This document shows positions 25,401-57,684 of a stretch of DNA of 64,000 nucleotides, one piece after another. The notes under the pieces are model-generated. The model did not search any database. It saw only the letters and a list, made by a program, of their open reading frames with translations, and was not told the DNA's origin. The stretch's first letter is position 1. The number at the start of each line of letters is the position of its first letter. The translations under genes and the position numbers were made by a program. This DNA is from Plumapathes pennacea (taxonomy: Eukaryota; Cnidaria; Anthozoa; Antipatharia; Myriopathidae), in contig OZ038473.1 of assembly GCA_964036295.1 (NCBI GenBank), positions 13,840,501 to 13,904,500 of the forward strand, read 5' to 3'.

Positions 25401-26372
25401 AGTTGCTGAAGGAAAAGGAGGTAGATGTCGTGATTTTCTGTTGATTATCATTTGTTGTCTCCACACCTACTCATTTTTATGTCTTGATATTTATTCTTCA
25501 TATGTGACGTCTTCATACGACTTGTAACTCTTCGGATGACTGTCGAAAGTAATCATGTGATTGTGCATTTGCGCTTTCTGATTGGTCCATACAAGTTTGG
25601 CTGTATTCCCGGCCAATCAGGAACAAAAGCAAAACCGTTTTCTAAACCTCTCACTGCAAACAACTAACACGTGGCGATCGCGTTGTTTGGACTTTTTTAT
25701 CTACTGTTTTTTATTATTTTTTATTTATTTATTTATTTTTACTGCTTCTTCGTCAGGCCTCTGAAGAGTCAGGTGAAGCTGCTGGGTCTGTTGGGGCGTT
25801 CAGAGGTTGGAAAGTTCTCCTGTGTGTGGACAGGTCGAGACAGCCCGGCTTCAAGAGACTGCTCGAGGCGGGTGGAGCGAAAGTCACGGGAGCACGATCG
25901 CCGATCAGCAACACCAGTGGAGTCACGCACGTGTTCTTAGGTACGACTCTGTTGTTTAGATTTCTCCAAGCAATTGCGTGACACTTAGGCCGCGTTCACA
26001 CTGGGCGCCAGTGGGAATACGACTGTTTGTCAGTTCTAGTGCCCAGTACGCGAGTGTGTTCAAGGTCGCCCGCCAACTATCGACCGTCATGACGTCACAT
26101 GAAAAGGAACTCATACCTCTTCCTTCTCGTTTCTTTCAGATCCAACCAAGGGGAAGATGAACGTGTCAGACATAGAGAAATTACAGTCAGCGGGCATCCA
26201 CCCGTTGAAACCGGAGTACATCGCTGATTACCTGATGGAAGATCCCCCACCCCACCCCAGAAAGTATCTTGTGTCACACCCCACGGCAGGCGAAGATGTT
26301 GATGCGGCACAACGGAAAAAGAGAAAAGCTCGGGAACAAGCTGGTGATGAGAAGCGAGCTAGGGTGAACTGA
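16439..26372 (+). CDS. TOPBP1: DNA topoisomerase II-binding protein 1 (multi-BRCT checkpoint scaffold)
   Basis: Fourteen exons (16439-17792, 17927-18199, 18700-18950, 19606-19789, 20415-21082, 21465-21623, 22255-22449, 22918-23172, 23517-23663, 24004-24258, 24584-24909, 25225-25420, 25757-25940, 26140-26372) encode 1559 residues; human has 1522. The large first exon holds BRCT0-2, with CRIVGPQ, THLVANEVG and PKGQKYEFARRW, and then BRCT3. Exons 3-5 carry BRCT4-5, with GNKYAAAYKWN. Exon 5 also has FKPSFDTADAL, and exons 6-7 BRCT6, with ASLGADYRW. Exon 10 is the ATR-activating region and exons 11-14 are BRCT7-8. The C-terminus is basic (KKRKAREQAG), a likely NLS. Family role: binds phosphorylated RAD9 and Treslin, activates ATR and starts replication. 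The key Trp of the activation motif is Tyr here (codon 24097-24099). The exon 5 donor, GTTCGT, is weak. Introns 2, 3, 6 and 8 host hairpin elements. Confidence 0.96.
18456..18623. mobile_element. 165-bp MITE with CAGTGCTCGACATTAA ends, copy 1 (TOPBP1 intron 2)
   Basis: The ends are CAGTGCTTGACAGTAA and the inverse of CAGTGCTCGACATTAA. The interior carries GGTTTTAGGTTGGTTGCCC and CAAGCAATAGAAAGTTTC. It aligns over its whole length with the copies at 40674-40838 and 52208-52372. It is the most diverged of the three, and no clean target-site duplication is visible. Confidence 0.8.
19321..19561. mobile_element. MITE-like hairpin element, GGGCCCGG family, copy 2 (TOPBP1 intron 3)
   Basis: The termini are GGGCCCTGTTTTTGAAAGC and the inverse of GGGCCCAGTTTTTCGAAAGC. 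The interior matches the reverse complement of the element at 10026-10264, so the two copies are inserted in opposite orientation. Confidence 0.78.
19795..20000. repeat. Dispersed 200-bp repeat (TOPBP1 intron 4)
   Basis: The unit begins CTTTCACTCCCCAAGTTC and ends TGGGAGTGAAAATGG. It includes ATGCAGATTCTCCCAACTGG and TGTATGATATGTTTCTAG. It is the same family as the repeats at 4637 and 43676, in the opposite orientation. Confidence 0.65.
21123..21235. repeat. GGACACC/GTCCGC hairpin repeat (TOPBP1 intron 5)
   Basis: ACTCTCTCTCTCTCTAAGGCGGACACC on one side faces GGTGTCCGCCTTAGAGAGAGTTGA on the other. Three internal GTGTCTGCTTT-like units lie between. It belongs to a dispersed family also seen at 46335-46520, 51860-52495, 56020-56215 and, diverged, near 8520-8625 and 7480-7560. 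This hairpin starts only about 40 bp after the exon 5 donor. Confidence 0.7.
21663..21895. mobile_element. MITE-like hairpin element (TOPBP1 intron 6)
   Basis: Terminal inverted repeats of about 40 bp begin AAGCCTTGTTTCCATATAAT on the left and, as reverse complement, AAGCCTGGTTTCCATATAAT on the right. The arms continue through CGTCTCTGACGTAAGGATCG. The interior repeats GCGATCGGGACGATTATATGG-like segments, giving nested palindromes. It has no coding capacity and lies 40 bp after exon 6. Confidence 0.78.
21896..21958 (+). repeat. tRNA-derived SINE-like fragment (B box)
   Basis: A perfect T-arm-like hairpin (ACGGG-TTCAAAT-CCCGT, 932-948 within 21,9xx) contains the Pol III B-box consensus GGTTCAAATCC. 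There is no acceptor stem, D-arm or anticodon arm around it, so it is not a tRNA gene. It is probably the tail of a tRNA-derived SINE or similar retroposed fragment, wedged between two hairpin elements. Confidence 0.5.
21957..22160. mobile_element. Diverged GGGCCCGG-family hairpin element (TOPBP1 intron 6)
   Basis: It starts ACCTGGTTGTTCAAAGCAAG and ends in CCGTTTGAACAGTCGCGCC. Internal AAGTTTAGACCTAACCCAG matches the interior of copies 1 and 2 of the 240-bp family. The termini are degraded, suggesting an older insertion. Confidence 0.6.
23179..23396. mobile_element. Long hairpin element with 8-bp flanking repeat, abutting the TOPBP1 exon 8 donor
   Basis: Arms of about 75 bp (roughly 23187-23262 and 23315-23390) are inverse complements, including TTCGCTTGCTTTCCATTATG and TAAAACCCTATATATTGAC. 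GTTATAGA occurs at both boundaries (23179-23186 and 23389-23396), consistent with an 8-bp target-site duplication as made by hAT-type transposases. The left boundary is only six bases into intron 8. It is non-coding. Confidence 0.72.
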
Positions 26373-26428
26373 GTCAGAGGTGCGACACGCAACGCTTGTT
26401 TTCTTTTTCTTGTTATCTTTTCCTCGCC

Positions 26429-26487
26429 CAACCTCGTTCCCAGGCTCTTTCATTTCGGTGAGATGAAGGAGCCTGGGAACGGGGTTG
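26429..26487. repeat. CATCCTCGTTCCCAGGCT-family hairpin
   Basis: Arms of 25 bp (26429-26453 and 26463-26487) match in about 22 positions, CAACCTCGTTCCCAGGCTC against the inverse of CAACCCCGTTCCCAGGCTC. The loop is nine bases. It lies 56 bp after the TOPBP1 stop codon, so it would be in the 3' UTR and could form an RNA stem. Confidence 0.7.
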
Positions 26488-29400
26488 GAGCGCCTCGGTT
26501 GAAAGTCAATGTGTGAGTTTTGGCCAGGGCTTTTAGCTTTTTTAATCCCAGGAGTGATTATTTTATCTGTTTGAATGTGAGACGTGTGAGTCATGACAGC
26601 ACCCGACTAACTCGATTCAACCTCGGTGCTGATATCAACGCGCGTTCACACATTGAAAATTAAAGATTCAAAAACTTAGATCGATCTTAAAAAATTGACC
26701 TGACTGCCGAGTGTGAACGACTGCTAAGGTTTATCGAGCCTCTCACCCCCATGGGTGATCAACTTCAGTATCCTTTGGGTTTATCGGATCCAGTCCACTT
26801 TTGGTTAACGAAGATAAAAAGCCCGTGATTCTTTGCGCGTGTAATGGTATCTGTCAGCCAAAAAATAGCGATCGCTGTGTACGAGTTTGAATATAGTTCC
26901 CAGTGTTCTTCCTTTCAGTCCACTTCGCCTTTTTCGCATTAAAATTGAGTGTTAAAAATAGTCCGTTCTAATCCAACACGGTCGACGCGTCATGATCTTG
27001 ATTAATCAAGCTGCGAGGCGCAAAGACCTCTGGGCTTTTTTATCCGGATTGGCTGTGGAAACAGTATACGATGAGGTATTGAGTTTTAAATAAGCGTCCA
27101 TGAATATTTCTGAGTCAATTTCACGGAAGTAAATAATGGGCATGCGTACAGCGTTAGGTCGCGCGCGTGTCGCACGTGTACTTAGCAAGGTTTTATTGAC
27201 GTTCGAACTTTCATTGATAGTGACTGATATTTAGTCTATTTTTCCATGTACATTACAAAAATAAAGCTCTAGTTTTTGTGTCCCCGTCGGAGGTTCTGTG
27301 TATCTTATGGTATATCTCTTTTGCTTATGAATAAGAAACATCTTAGTTTCGTCCCATTGTAAAGTTTGTTATTTTCATCCCATACTAGAGTCTCATCTTT
27401 ATGACTTTTTTTTTTTTTTTTTTTTTCATTAGTTGAATTGTATTCATTTTGTACACTTTGGTCGCAGCCTCGGTTTTGTCTCTTCCTCCTTTCTTTCTCC
27501 TCCCCCTTCCCCCTCCGCCGCTTTTTCTTCCTCGCCCACTGCGCTGAATAGCGTCATTTTTTAATCTCTGCCCCACTAGTTTTCACGAACAAAGCGACAG
27601 AACGTCTGAGGGCTGTCTTGCATTCTTGTTACACCCATAAACCATCGCGTGATAAACGTATATTATACCCGACCTTGACCCGACCAATTTCGGGGATTTC
27701 ATATTTACCTGGCGGAAAAGTTAGGCGCGACTTTGAAGTCATTCATCCACGCTAATTCCTTTTTTATTTGAAAGCGCATCGTTTTCGAATATCTTCCCAG
27801 TGTGAATCAAAGCTTTTGACTTCTTCTTTTCTTATCTTTCTTTCTTTCTTTCTTTTTTTTTTTTTTTTTTTTTTTTTTTTGTCATTTTATTACCGATAGA
27901 AGGGGGAAACGCATCGAAACAGCGTTTTCCAAATGACAACGTATCCCGAGCAACTTGAGTTTGAAGCCTTGCCATTTTCGGCTTTTTCAAAAGTCAGGTA
28001 TTAGCTCATCTGGTTACACAGGAGTATGATACATACACCTTACGATTTATTTTTCTCTGAACTGATGTAAATTAATTTCTCGATTAGAAACGTTCAAAGT
28101 GGTTTCTAGTCGGCCATTTCTAGTTCAGTGCATTATATCGAAGCGCAAACGGACAAGTTTTGTTTCCGTGAATGTCGGAGCAGCCTTTCTATGGACGTTC
28201 TCGCCGCGTTTCGAAGATAATTGTGTTTGCACTTTTTAAGTTGATGACAATATTCGGCAAAGTGTCGGTAAAGTGCTTTGAAGTAAACGGCACTTATGGC
28301 GCAAACGACAGAAAAGTGAATCAATAGAAATTTTCTTCAGGCGTGCATCAGCAAAGCCTTTAGAATCCACTCATTTACTTTTCGCCTTTTCGTGCAGATT
28401 TTAATTCGAACTCTAATTGCTCCCAGATAGTAATGTCTTTAAAAATTGCCCGTGGTCCGATATTGATAATATATGAAACACGAAGAAAGCACCGGCAAAG
28501 CGGTGCAAAACAAACACTTAAAACTTGGATCAAAAGCTCCGCGACGATTGAAAAAAAGATTTACCGAGGAAATGCCAACTTGGCCGATAATTTGAAAAGC
28601 GAGAAAGGAAAGCCATTATAAAAATGATGTGCTTTTGTGGAAAGATATTTATATTTATATTTGAGAGAGAAAATTAAACTATTTAAAAGGCTTTGAATGT
28701 CAGGCATTAAAATAGAAAGACTTCCTGCGCAAAATGAACTACCTTGAATGCATGCGTTTAAATATGGTAAATTTTTTCATTATAATAAGGTTATACCTTT
28801 TTTCATTATCTTTTTCTGGTCATTTTTATTTTGTTCCTATTCTCTCTATCCTTTTTTTTATCAGATTAACCCTTTCTTTTTTACATATATTGATCCATGT
28901 GTCTAGCTATATCTATCTTTTCTTTGTTTGACTGTCTGTCTGCCTGTCAACCCAACTTGACATTTAGCACCAACGGGTTCGAAACACTTCTGCCACTTCT
29001 GTCCGTCAATCTTTCTACACCCATGCCTACAGGTGAATCAGCCACTTTACATAAACTATTGGACAACAATTGATTATGCTTCGCTTAACTTTCTGTCTCG
29101 TTTTCTTAAAAATAATTATCGTAGCGCCTTGGGGATCTAGCGCGAAATGCATGCAGTGAAGCCCATAAGAGTACAGTGATTTCTGGTCTAACTACAAGTC
29201 AAACGAGAGGTAAACTAGGGAAATTATTTTAAAGAAAGAAAGAAAGATTGAGGACAACCATGTCGATTTTTCCCGCCTTTGAAAAGTTCAAGTAATCTCG
29301 GGCAAAGACTGTAGTCTTACATGAAGTACCACCCGACCGAACCATTGTAAAGATTTTCTTTAGCAAGCATATCCTTGTGGTGATTTGTAATATGTTCTTT

Positions 29401-29928
29401 ATTCAAACAGTTTTCCGATACTGTTTTGCAAGTCAATTGCGATCTTTGCCGTTTAGTCTCTGGATAAATCACGCCACTTTTCTCAGCAAAAAGAAAACTT
29501 TCAACGGAAGAGAAAGTTATGATTTACGAATATACATGTCAGTTTTAAGGGAAATTCTCAGACACAATTTTCTTTTATTGTCGAAAACATGCAAACAGAG
29601 AAGACATAGATTGGTTGAAATTTTAACTCGAATTAACAATGTTTTTGATGAGTGAATTGGCGTGACAAAATTTTCTCCCAACTATAATTAAAGTAGTTTC
29701 ATCCGGCCAATAATAAGATTCTAAAAACCGTAAACCTCTGCATTTTTTTACAAAAATGTCAGGTAACACACCACTTCTTCAGAGCTGGCAGGTTTTAAAA
29801 GTTGTTTATCCGTCGCACATACGGTCGTTGGATACGCTAAGTAGTTAGCGTGTTTCGATTTGACACATCTGTTACATCTAAATGCACGCTGAGCCTTTTA
29901 AAAGAAACACTTGATACGGGGCCCGTTT

Positions 29929-30106
29929 AAGGCTGGTTCACACGAGTAAAGCAAGCGCAAGCGCAAACGCAAACGCAAGCGCAAGCGACGACCGGTTCAC
30001 ACGGTAAAATTTGTGAAGCAAGCGCAAACGCAAGCACAAGAGAATGGAAAAGTTTTCATTCTCTTGCGCTTGCGTTTGCGCTTGCTTTACCGTGTGAACC
30101 AGCCTT
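29929..30106. mobile_element. Hairpin element with AAGCGCAAACGC subrepeats
   Basis: The ends are AAGGCTGGTTCACACG and its inverse CGTGTGAACCAGCCTT. Inside are tandem AAGCGCAAGCGCAAACGC hexamer-like units, and an inverted block (CTTGCGTTTGCGCTTGC) toward the right end. No ORF. The arrangement is that of a MITE with a subterminal repeat. Confidence 0.7.
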
Positions 30107-31436
30107 TACACTTGCTCGCTAAATGGAATTGATCATTACCGCGTGATCACACGAAAACTCTTCCATTTGGATTGGAAGTACACATTCGGCTAAGTTCTAA
30201 AAATCAGTCAGATCCAGCTGATTGGGACTGTTGACACTTGTCTTGCCTGCACAGAAATAGAAAACTCTTACCTTTTGTTTTGTTGACGCCACTACGGTGA
30301 CTCTGGTCTACCAGCTTCGCGGCGTGTCATGGGAAACATCACGAATCAAAGATTACCTAGACAGTTCCAGTTTATCTGGGGTGGGTCATGTCTTTGGTAT
30401 AATTCTGCAAAACATGCTACGTTTCCGGTTGATTAGCACGTTAGGAAAAGACTAAAGCTGATTTAGCGATTGTTATTTCAGTTGGCACCAGCTATTAACA
30501 CGAACTGATCGACTACCGCCTAATTGGAGTTAAGAAAACCTTTAAAAACAAAAGATACATTTGTTCGTAAAAAACACCACCGGAAGAGCTATTTGTGGTT
30601 TACGAGAAGATATCACTCACACATGGCCTTCTGGTCTCACAGTAATCACTTGTAATCCACCCAATTGGACATCACTTGTTATCTAATGAAAGAAATGAAA
30701 GCTGCTTTTTTAAGTGGCATACCCAGTTCCTTGGTAACAGTGTATTTGTCTTTCCACTTCTTTTGTCGAAATCGACACGAGACAACGTTCAGTTTCAAAG
30801 TTTTAACTTTTTTTATCAGGAGTCAATCACAGAATCTGATGTAAGAGCACTTCAGCCTGTTAACGAACTTGACCTCAATTTTGAGTTCCGAATTAGTATA
30901 GGTTGTTTTCTTTTGTTTGCTTGAGTTTTCTTTTTTTATTCAAAGCAGCCGTATATTTCGGACGTTTCGCTGGCCATGTGAGTCTTGAGAAGATATAGTA
31001 GTGCCAAAGGAAAGAAACGAGATTGTGTTCTTTTTTTTTTCCACTGCCCGTGGAGTAAACACCATCTAAAAACTAATAAATTAAATGTGAAAGAAATGAC
31101 TAATAGCCAAGAAAAAATAAATTGCAAACCTTTCATGAGCACTGCCCACGTATGATAGCCAACTCCAAGTTAAAAGTTAATCCGATAAATCTTAAAGTAT
31201 AGCTTTTGGGGAAGCTATACTTGGCATAGTGGTTCAAATAATTGCTTGATATTAGTCCTTGTTTTATGCAAAATGATGTTCGTTTAGATCTTCGCTGTTG
31301 GAGACACAGCTGCCGTGAAGTTTTAAAACTGACCCCAAGGCAATTTTTCTTTATTGCTTGCCGACGCAGAGTTGGGAATGTATAGAATCTCACAGCAGGT
31401 TGTATACCGCACCAATAAATTACCCGATGCTTATCT

Positions 31437-31760
31437 GTACGCACATACTACATCTATACATACATATATATACGTACACTGATACATACATTCGCTCCAT
31501 CCACCCATCCATCCATCTTTTCTTTCTTTTTTCCTTTCTGTTTTTGATTTTCTTCCTCTTTTGTTTTCGTCATTCTGGCTGGGAAAGTGATTTAACCCAC
31601 ATTCATGGCTGGTTTTGTACACAATTTTGGCCCCCCTCTATTCAGGCTGAAGTATCTCTGTTCCGAATTAACATTATGACATGCCGAATGTATGTATGTA
31701 TGTATATGTATGCTTGTATGCTTGTCATATATGTATATATGCATTTGTGTATGCGTGTTA
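31437..31760. repeat. ATAC/ATGT-type microsatellite cluster
   Basis: CATACATACATATATA and CCATCCATCCATC runs at 31465-31520 are separated by pyrimidine-rich DNA from TATGTATGTATGTATATG at 31685-31750. The long ORF through here is translated repeat and not a gene. Confidence 0.7.
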
Positions 31761-33419
31761 ACTTGGCTGATATTACATTCTACTTTATGTTTCTGTTATA
31801 TCTTACTATTTGTGATTGAACCATAATGTTTATGAGTCACGGAAACTTTGCCGCGAAATAATAGGTATAAGTTATAAGACCTGAAAGCCGTACCTAATTT
31901 CGTTCGATTCCGTGCGTCAAAGACTCTTTGTTTTGTAAACTATCTGGTTGGAAACATTATGCAGATAAAAGAAATTATACAATATTTAAAATTTCCTTTA
32001 ATATACTTTTTTTTACCTTTCATGCAATTCAATCTTGCGATAACGTGTTAAAAAAAGAGAGAGTTCCGAATTAAAGCCCTGCAATTCCCAATATATTCGC
32101 TATAGATCTAACGTTTTAAATCCATTCTTTTAGGGGGGCTTATATTTTCGATATTCAAGTTGCAAACGTAAAGCGTTTTTCTTTTCTGTCTCTGACAATT
32201 TTAGTTTTGACTGGTCGACAGGCTCCCAAACAAAACATGATTCGCGTGTCAACCGCCGAACGACAAGGAATCACCTGCAACCGAAGCCCTTCGATCGAAA
32301 ACGAACCAGAATCGAACCACTATAGCTCCACTTGAAATTACTATCACTCGAGTTCCGACTCAATACTCTTCTAATGGGAAAATTGGCAAAACAAACCCCC
32401 TCACACACCAATGATGAATGACCGTATTATTTGTACTGTAGCGGGAAGTTTAATAAAGTATATTAGTCGTTTCTCTATCCCCAGGAAGATATATCCTGAA
32501 TATTTAGTCTCTAATAGTGGCAGGGTAGTGCGAGAAACCATACATTATTCAACAACAACCAGATCGGTATTATTTTGAAGTTATATATTCCGGATATTAC
32601 TTAGAGACGGCCGGATCGCAAGGTAACCATAGAAATTTCAAGGAATTGAATCTAAGTTTTTTTTTTTTCTCTTAAAATCTAAACAGCGTTAGCAACTGCT
32701 TCCTTTTCATGTAGCAGGAAGCCATAAGACAACAAACATGACAAATTCATGTCACTCTTTTTCATTTTTTCAAATTATATCAGGCGAGGATGTTTATCGA
32801 GTAAGATTTGACGTGCTGTTTGTATTACAGGTGATAGCAAATTCATTACAGTAATTTCTTGCAGATTCTGGAGTTGAAGGCTCGCTTCTGGTTGGCTCAA
32901 TTCATAATGAACTGCTTTTCCGAGCTACAAATTCATTGATAGCGAACAGGGCACGTCACGATCCGCATCTCGACCAATCACGAGCGCTTTCGTGCCTGTG
33001 GTCGCTATTTGATTGGTTTACACATGTTCTTACAAAATGTCATTTATAATAAGATGGCTTAGTTGGGCATGAAACAGCCACAAAGAAACTAAAAGCGAAT
33101 TTTCCAAGCAAGGCTTTTTTCGCCGATCGCTCAAATCCCATGTTTTCGATCGACGCCTAGAGTTCCGCTTTGCCTTCGGAGGGAGAGGTACTGTCTAAAC
33201 TCGATCGATGCTCGATTAACATTGTCCGAGCAATATTGTACTTTCTTGACAGAGATAAGATGTTTTGGCTGTGAGAATTTCACTTTGATGTTGCAGTTAG
33301 ACTCAAGTTAATTCCGAGAGAAGATAGTCGAGCTGTTCTAACCAGAATTTCACTCACAGATCTGATGCAGTTCTCTGTGTTCAATATTCATCGTATTCCA
33401 GGCCATACGATATGATGTC

Positions 33420-33656
33420 ATGGACCCGAAGAAATTCGATCCGCTAAGCGAAATTTACTACATAAGGGTGCACAGATGCAGTGAAGCTGAGTCGCTGAAA
33501 AGGTAGGCGAGGTAAAACCCTGTTGAAACGTATATTTCTCTTTTCAAAAACATAGTGTCTCCAATTTGATTTGATGGGTTTTTTTTTTCTGACAAGATGC
33601 ATCCGGTATGTTTTTCCTTCAGGCTCAAGGAGTTGGGAAGACAGAACTCACTCTAA
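33420..33656 (+). other. Candidate spliced upstream ORF in the FAM53 leader
   Basis: An ATG at 33420 opens a frame to a GTAGGC donor (exon end 33502). Joining to a CCTTCAG acceptor (exon start 33623) keeps it open for ten more codons until TAA at 33654-33656. The product would be about 37 residues. It ends 60 bp before the FAM53 ATG, so it is either a leader uORF or chance. The splice signals are reasonable but unproven. Confidence 0.35.
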
Positions 33657-33716
33657 ATTACATTTATCCACCGGGCTCGGGTTTTCTTTGTGGCATATTC
33701 ATGAGGCTGATTCAGA

Positions 33717-35339
33717 ATGGTAACTGTGATCACAGACAAGCTAAAAAAGCAGTCCTTGGAAGATCTACCGAACGACGATAAGGTAATCAAGTTGCCGAGT
33801 GTTTTCAAATTGCATTTTCAAAACCTGTGCGGTCGACATAGGCGAGCGATCAACTCGAACTGAATTTCAATAATGTTTACTCTAGCATTTTTTTCGTTTT
33901 TAGATTGGTATGACTGTTTCTAGTTTCGCTGGAACCAAGGGAAACAAGTTTTGGGGTAAGTAATTTCGTTTGTGTGGCTACAAGCGCCGCATCGATGGGC
34001 TTTTTAATGAAAACACTGACCAATGAATGTGTACGTTTATGAAAATAGTCTGAAATTATTATTCATGTGAACTGCCGTAAAACACATGGCACTAAATTCA
34101 CTTTTCCCTTCCCTTTCAGAACACTCGGCGATATTTAAAGCCCAGCCTGGCCGTCAAGCCGCGTTTGGACATCACCGCACAAGCAGCTACCCACAAAATC
34201 AACCAAGATGGCCTGTTTGCCGTGGCTTAGCGTCAAATGACTCATCTGTTATGCAGAGAACCTCAATGCCACCCGCAAACAAAAAACTACGGCGCTCTGT
34301 GTCAGTTCCGGAGGAGCAAAGTGCTATATCGATGTCGCCTTGGGCGCCGAAGGCATCGTCCGTTTGGCAGCCCGTGCGAACCCCGAGGAAACCACGGTCC
34401 GAGTCGTGCCCAGATAATGGATATCGACTCGTAGCTGAACCCGGTGTGAATGCAATTTCAACACCTCCAGCCTCCCCCACTCCCAGGCCTGCTTCAGCAA
34501 ACGCAGCGCTCGATGTCCCGAAGTTTTTTCTGAAGGAGGGAGCAATGATCGCCGGTGCAATCGCTACTTGCAGAGGCGAAAACCAACGGCCTCCGATGGA
34601 ACTTGCGAGCAATCGGTCGTTGCTTCCTTTCCAACGAAGTCATTCCCAACCTTGTTTTGATCAAGCGAGAGGTTGCGGTTTAAAACGGCGGAGGGACGAA
34701 CGTTCTTCAAATGGAAATCTACGCCCAGCTCTGGATCTAGCAAAAATGGAAGAGGTTAATAATATTTGAACAACATGAAATTTCTCTTTCAGTCATAGAT
34801 GCTCACTGGGCTCCCGTTTTGAATTATTTATCAAATGAATATTTTACACTAATAGTCTTAAATCCTCTATTCTATTTTACAGACCTCGTATTGGCGATTT
34901 CGAGATCGGAAAAAGTGTTTGCGGATTCCAAAATACATGGTAATGTACCCGTATTATCCGTGGGTTTCGAAGTTGACATAGGGAAATGACTTATAGATTT
35001 TGTTGTTCTGGTTTTTTTGTGCAGAACAAAAAGACTGCAGAGGGATTAACTGCGTTCTTCACCGATCCGGAAAAGTTTTCGATAAAACCTATCAAGTCCA
35101 AAACCAACTCCCTGTTCGCCCAAGTCTCAAGCATAATGATAACGCCGACGTCTTCGCCAACGAAGAATTTGGATTATCAGGAGCAGAAAAGAACGGATAA
35201 ACATCACTCGGAAGGAAAAATAAAGAAAGGATTTTGTAATATTAGCGAACCTTTAAAAAGTCCTGACGAGGGAGTGTTTCACTTGGATTACGATTCTGAG
35301 TTAGATTTGAACTCTATCGAAGAGGATGACTTTTTCTAA
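33717..35339 (+). CDS. FAM53: FAM53 family protein (nuclear, simplet/dumpling type)
   Basis: Five exons (33717-33782, 33904-33955, 34120-34754, 34883-34939, 35025-35339) encode 374 residues with consistent phases. Short motifs match the vertebrate FAM53A/B/C family in order: an N-terminal MVTVITDKLKKQSLEDL, SRSxS-like LRRSVSVP, SSVWQPVRTPRK, STPPASPTPRP, RSHSQPCF, the basic GLKRRRDERSS and ALDLAKM, and a C-terminal ELDLNSIEEDDFF. The basic stretch is a plausible NLS. Vertebrate FAM53B (simplet) promotes nuclear localisation of beta-catenin in Wnt signalling; that role is family knowledge and is inferred here. The protein is rich in Ser/Pro and probably disordered outside the motifs. AATAAA is at 35585. 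Confidence 0.87.
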
Positions 35340-35826
35340 AAAGTTTTTGGTAAACACTGGCTGCGAACTGACTTGGTAAAGTACTCACTTCATAACCCAA
35401 AGGAGTTATTTATTGTGTTGTATTTAGCATTAAGATTACTACGAAGCTCCAACGAACTTATTCTTGTATATTTTTGCATATTTTCTTATGGTTTCAAGAG
35501 AGACCTCGGTTGTAAGAGAGGTTTTCTGTTGCGAAAATTCAACAGATGTAATGTATCGAAACAATAATCACTTCCGTCGGAAATAATAAAGTAAAATAGT
35601 TCACAAGAATATATTATCATTCCCTGACTTTGTCTCCATCGTATGCGCATTATGCGACGCGAATCTCTCAACCGTGCAATATAAACAAACTTTTTGTTCA
35701 CCCTCTTCTTACCCGCCAATTTGGATTTCGCGGCAAATTGTGCTCTCCGCCAATCAGAAGCTATTCAACGTGACGTCATGACAACCCTGGGAAGACGCTT
35801 CAATATGGCGGCCATTTTGGTTGGAT
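35340..35826. promoter_or_regulatory. FAM53 3' end and DNAAF9 promoter region
   Basis: After the FAM53 polyadenylation signal (AATAAA, 35585) comes a probable DNAAF9 promoter. It has a perfect CRE (TGACGTCA, 35771-35778) and an AATATGGCGGCCATTTT block (35803-35819) with a YY1-like ATGGCGGC core, followed closely by the start codon. The ATG inside the YY1-like block opens a nine-codon uORF overlapping the main start. Confidence 0.5.

Positions 35827-57684
<21,858 letters not shown>

Larger units (their letters stand above)
26373..33716. other. 7.3-kb gene-poor interval between TOPBP1 and FAM53
   Basis: No conserved exon was recognised here in six frames. The left end is the TOPBP1 3' region, with a candidate AATAAA at 27260. 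The middle is AT-rich, with poly-T runs near 27404-27426 and 27847-27880, a hairpin element at 29929-30106 and CATA-type microsatellites at 31437-31760. Near 32970-33020, inverted CCAAT boxes (GACCAATCACGAG and TGATTGGTTT) suggest the FAM53 promoter. Candidate leader exons with an upstream ORF lie at 33420-33656. Confidence 0.5.

Noticed and set aside
28133-28621. Divergent pair of short ORFs (minus 28133-28324, plus 28433-28621)
   Set aside because: Both are about 60 codons, without conserved motifs or splice context. This is expected by chance in AT-rich DNA.
31358-31819. 153-codon plus-strand ORF
   Set aside because: It runs through CATA and CCAT microsatellites and shows no domain or splice support.
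34199-34612. 137-codon minus-strand ORF
   Set aside because: It is an antisense shadow of the large FAM53 exon.
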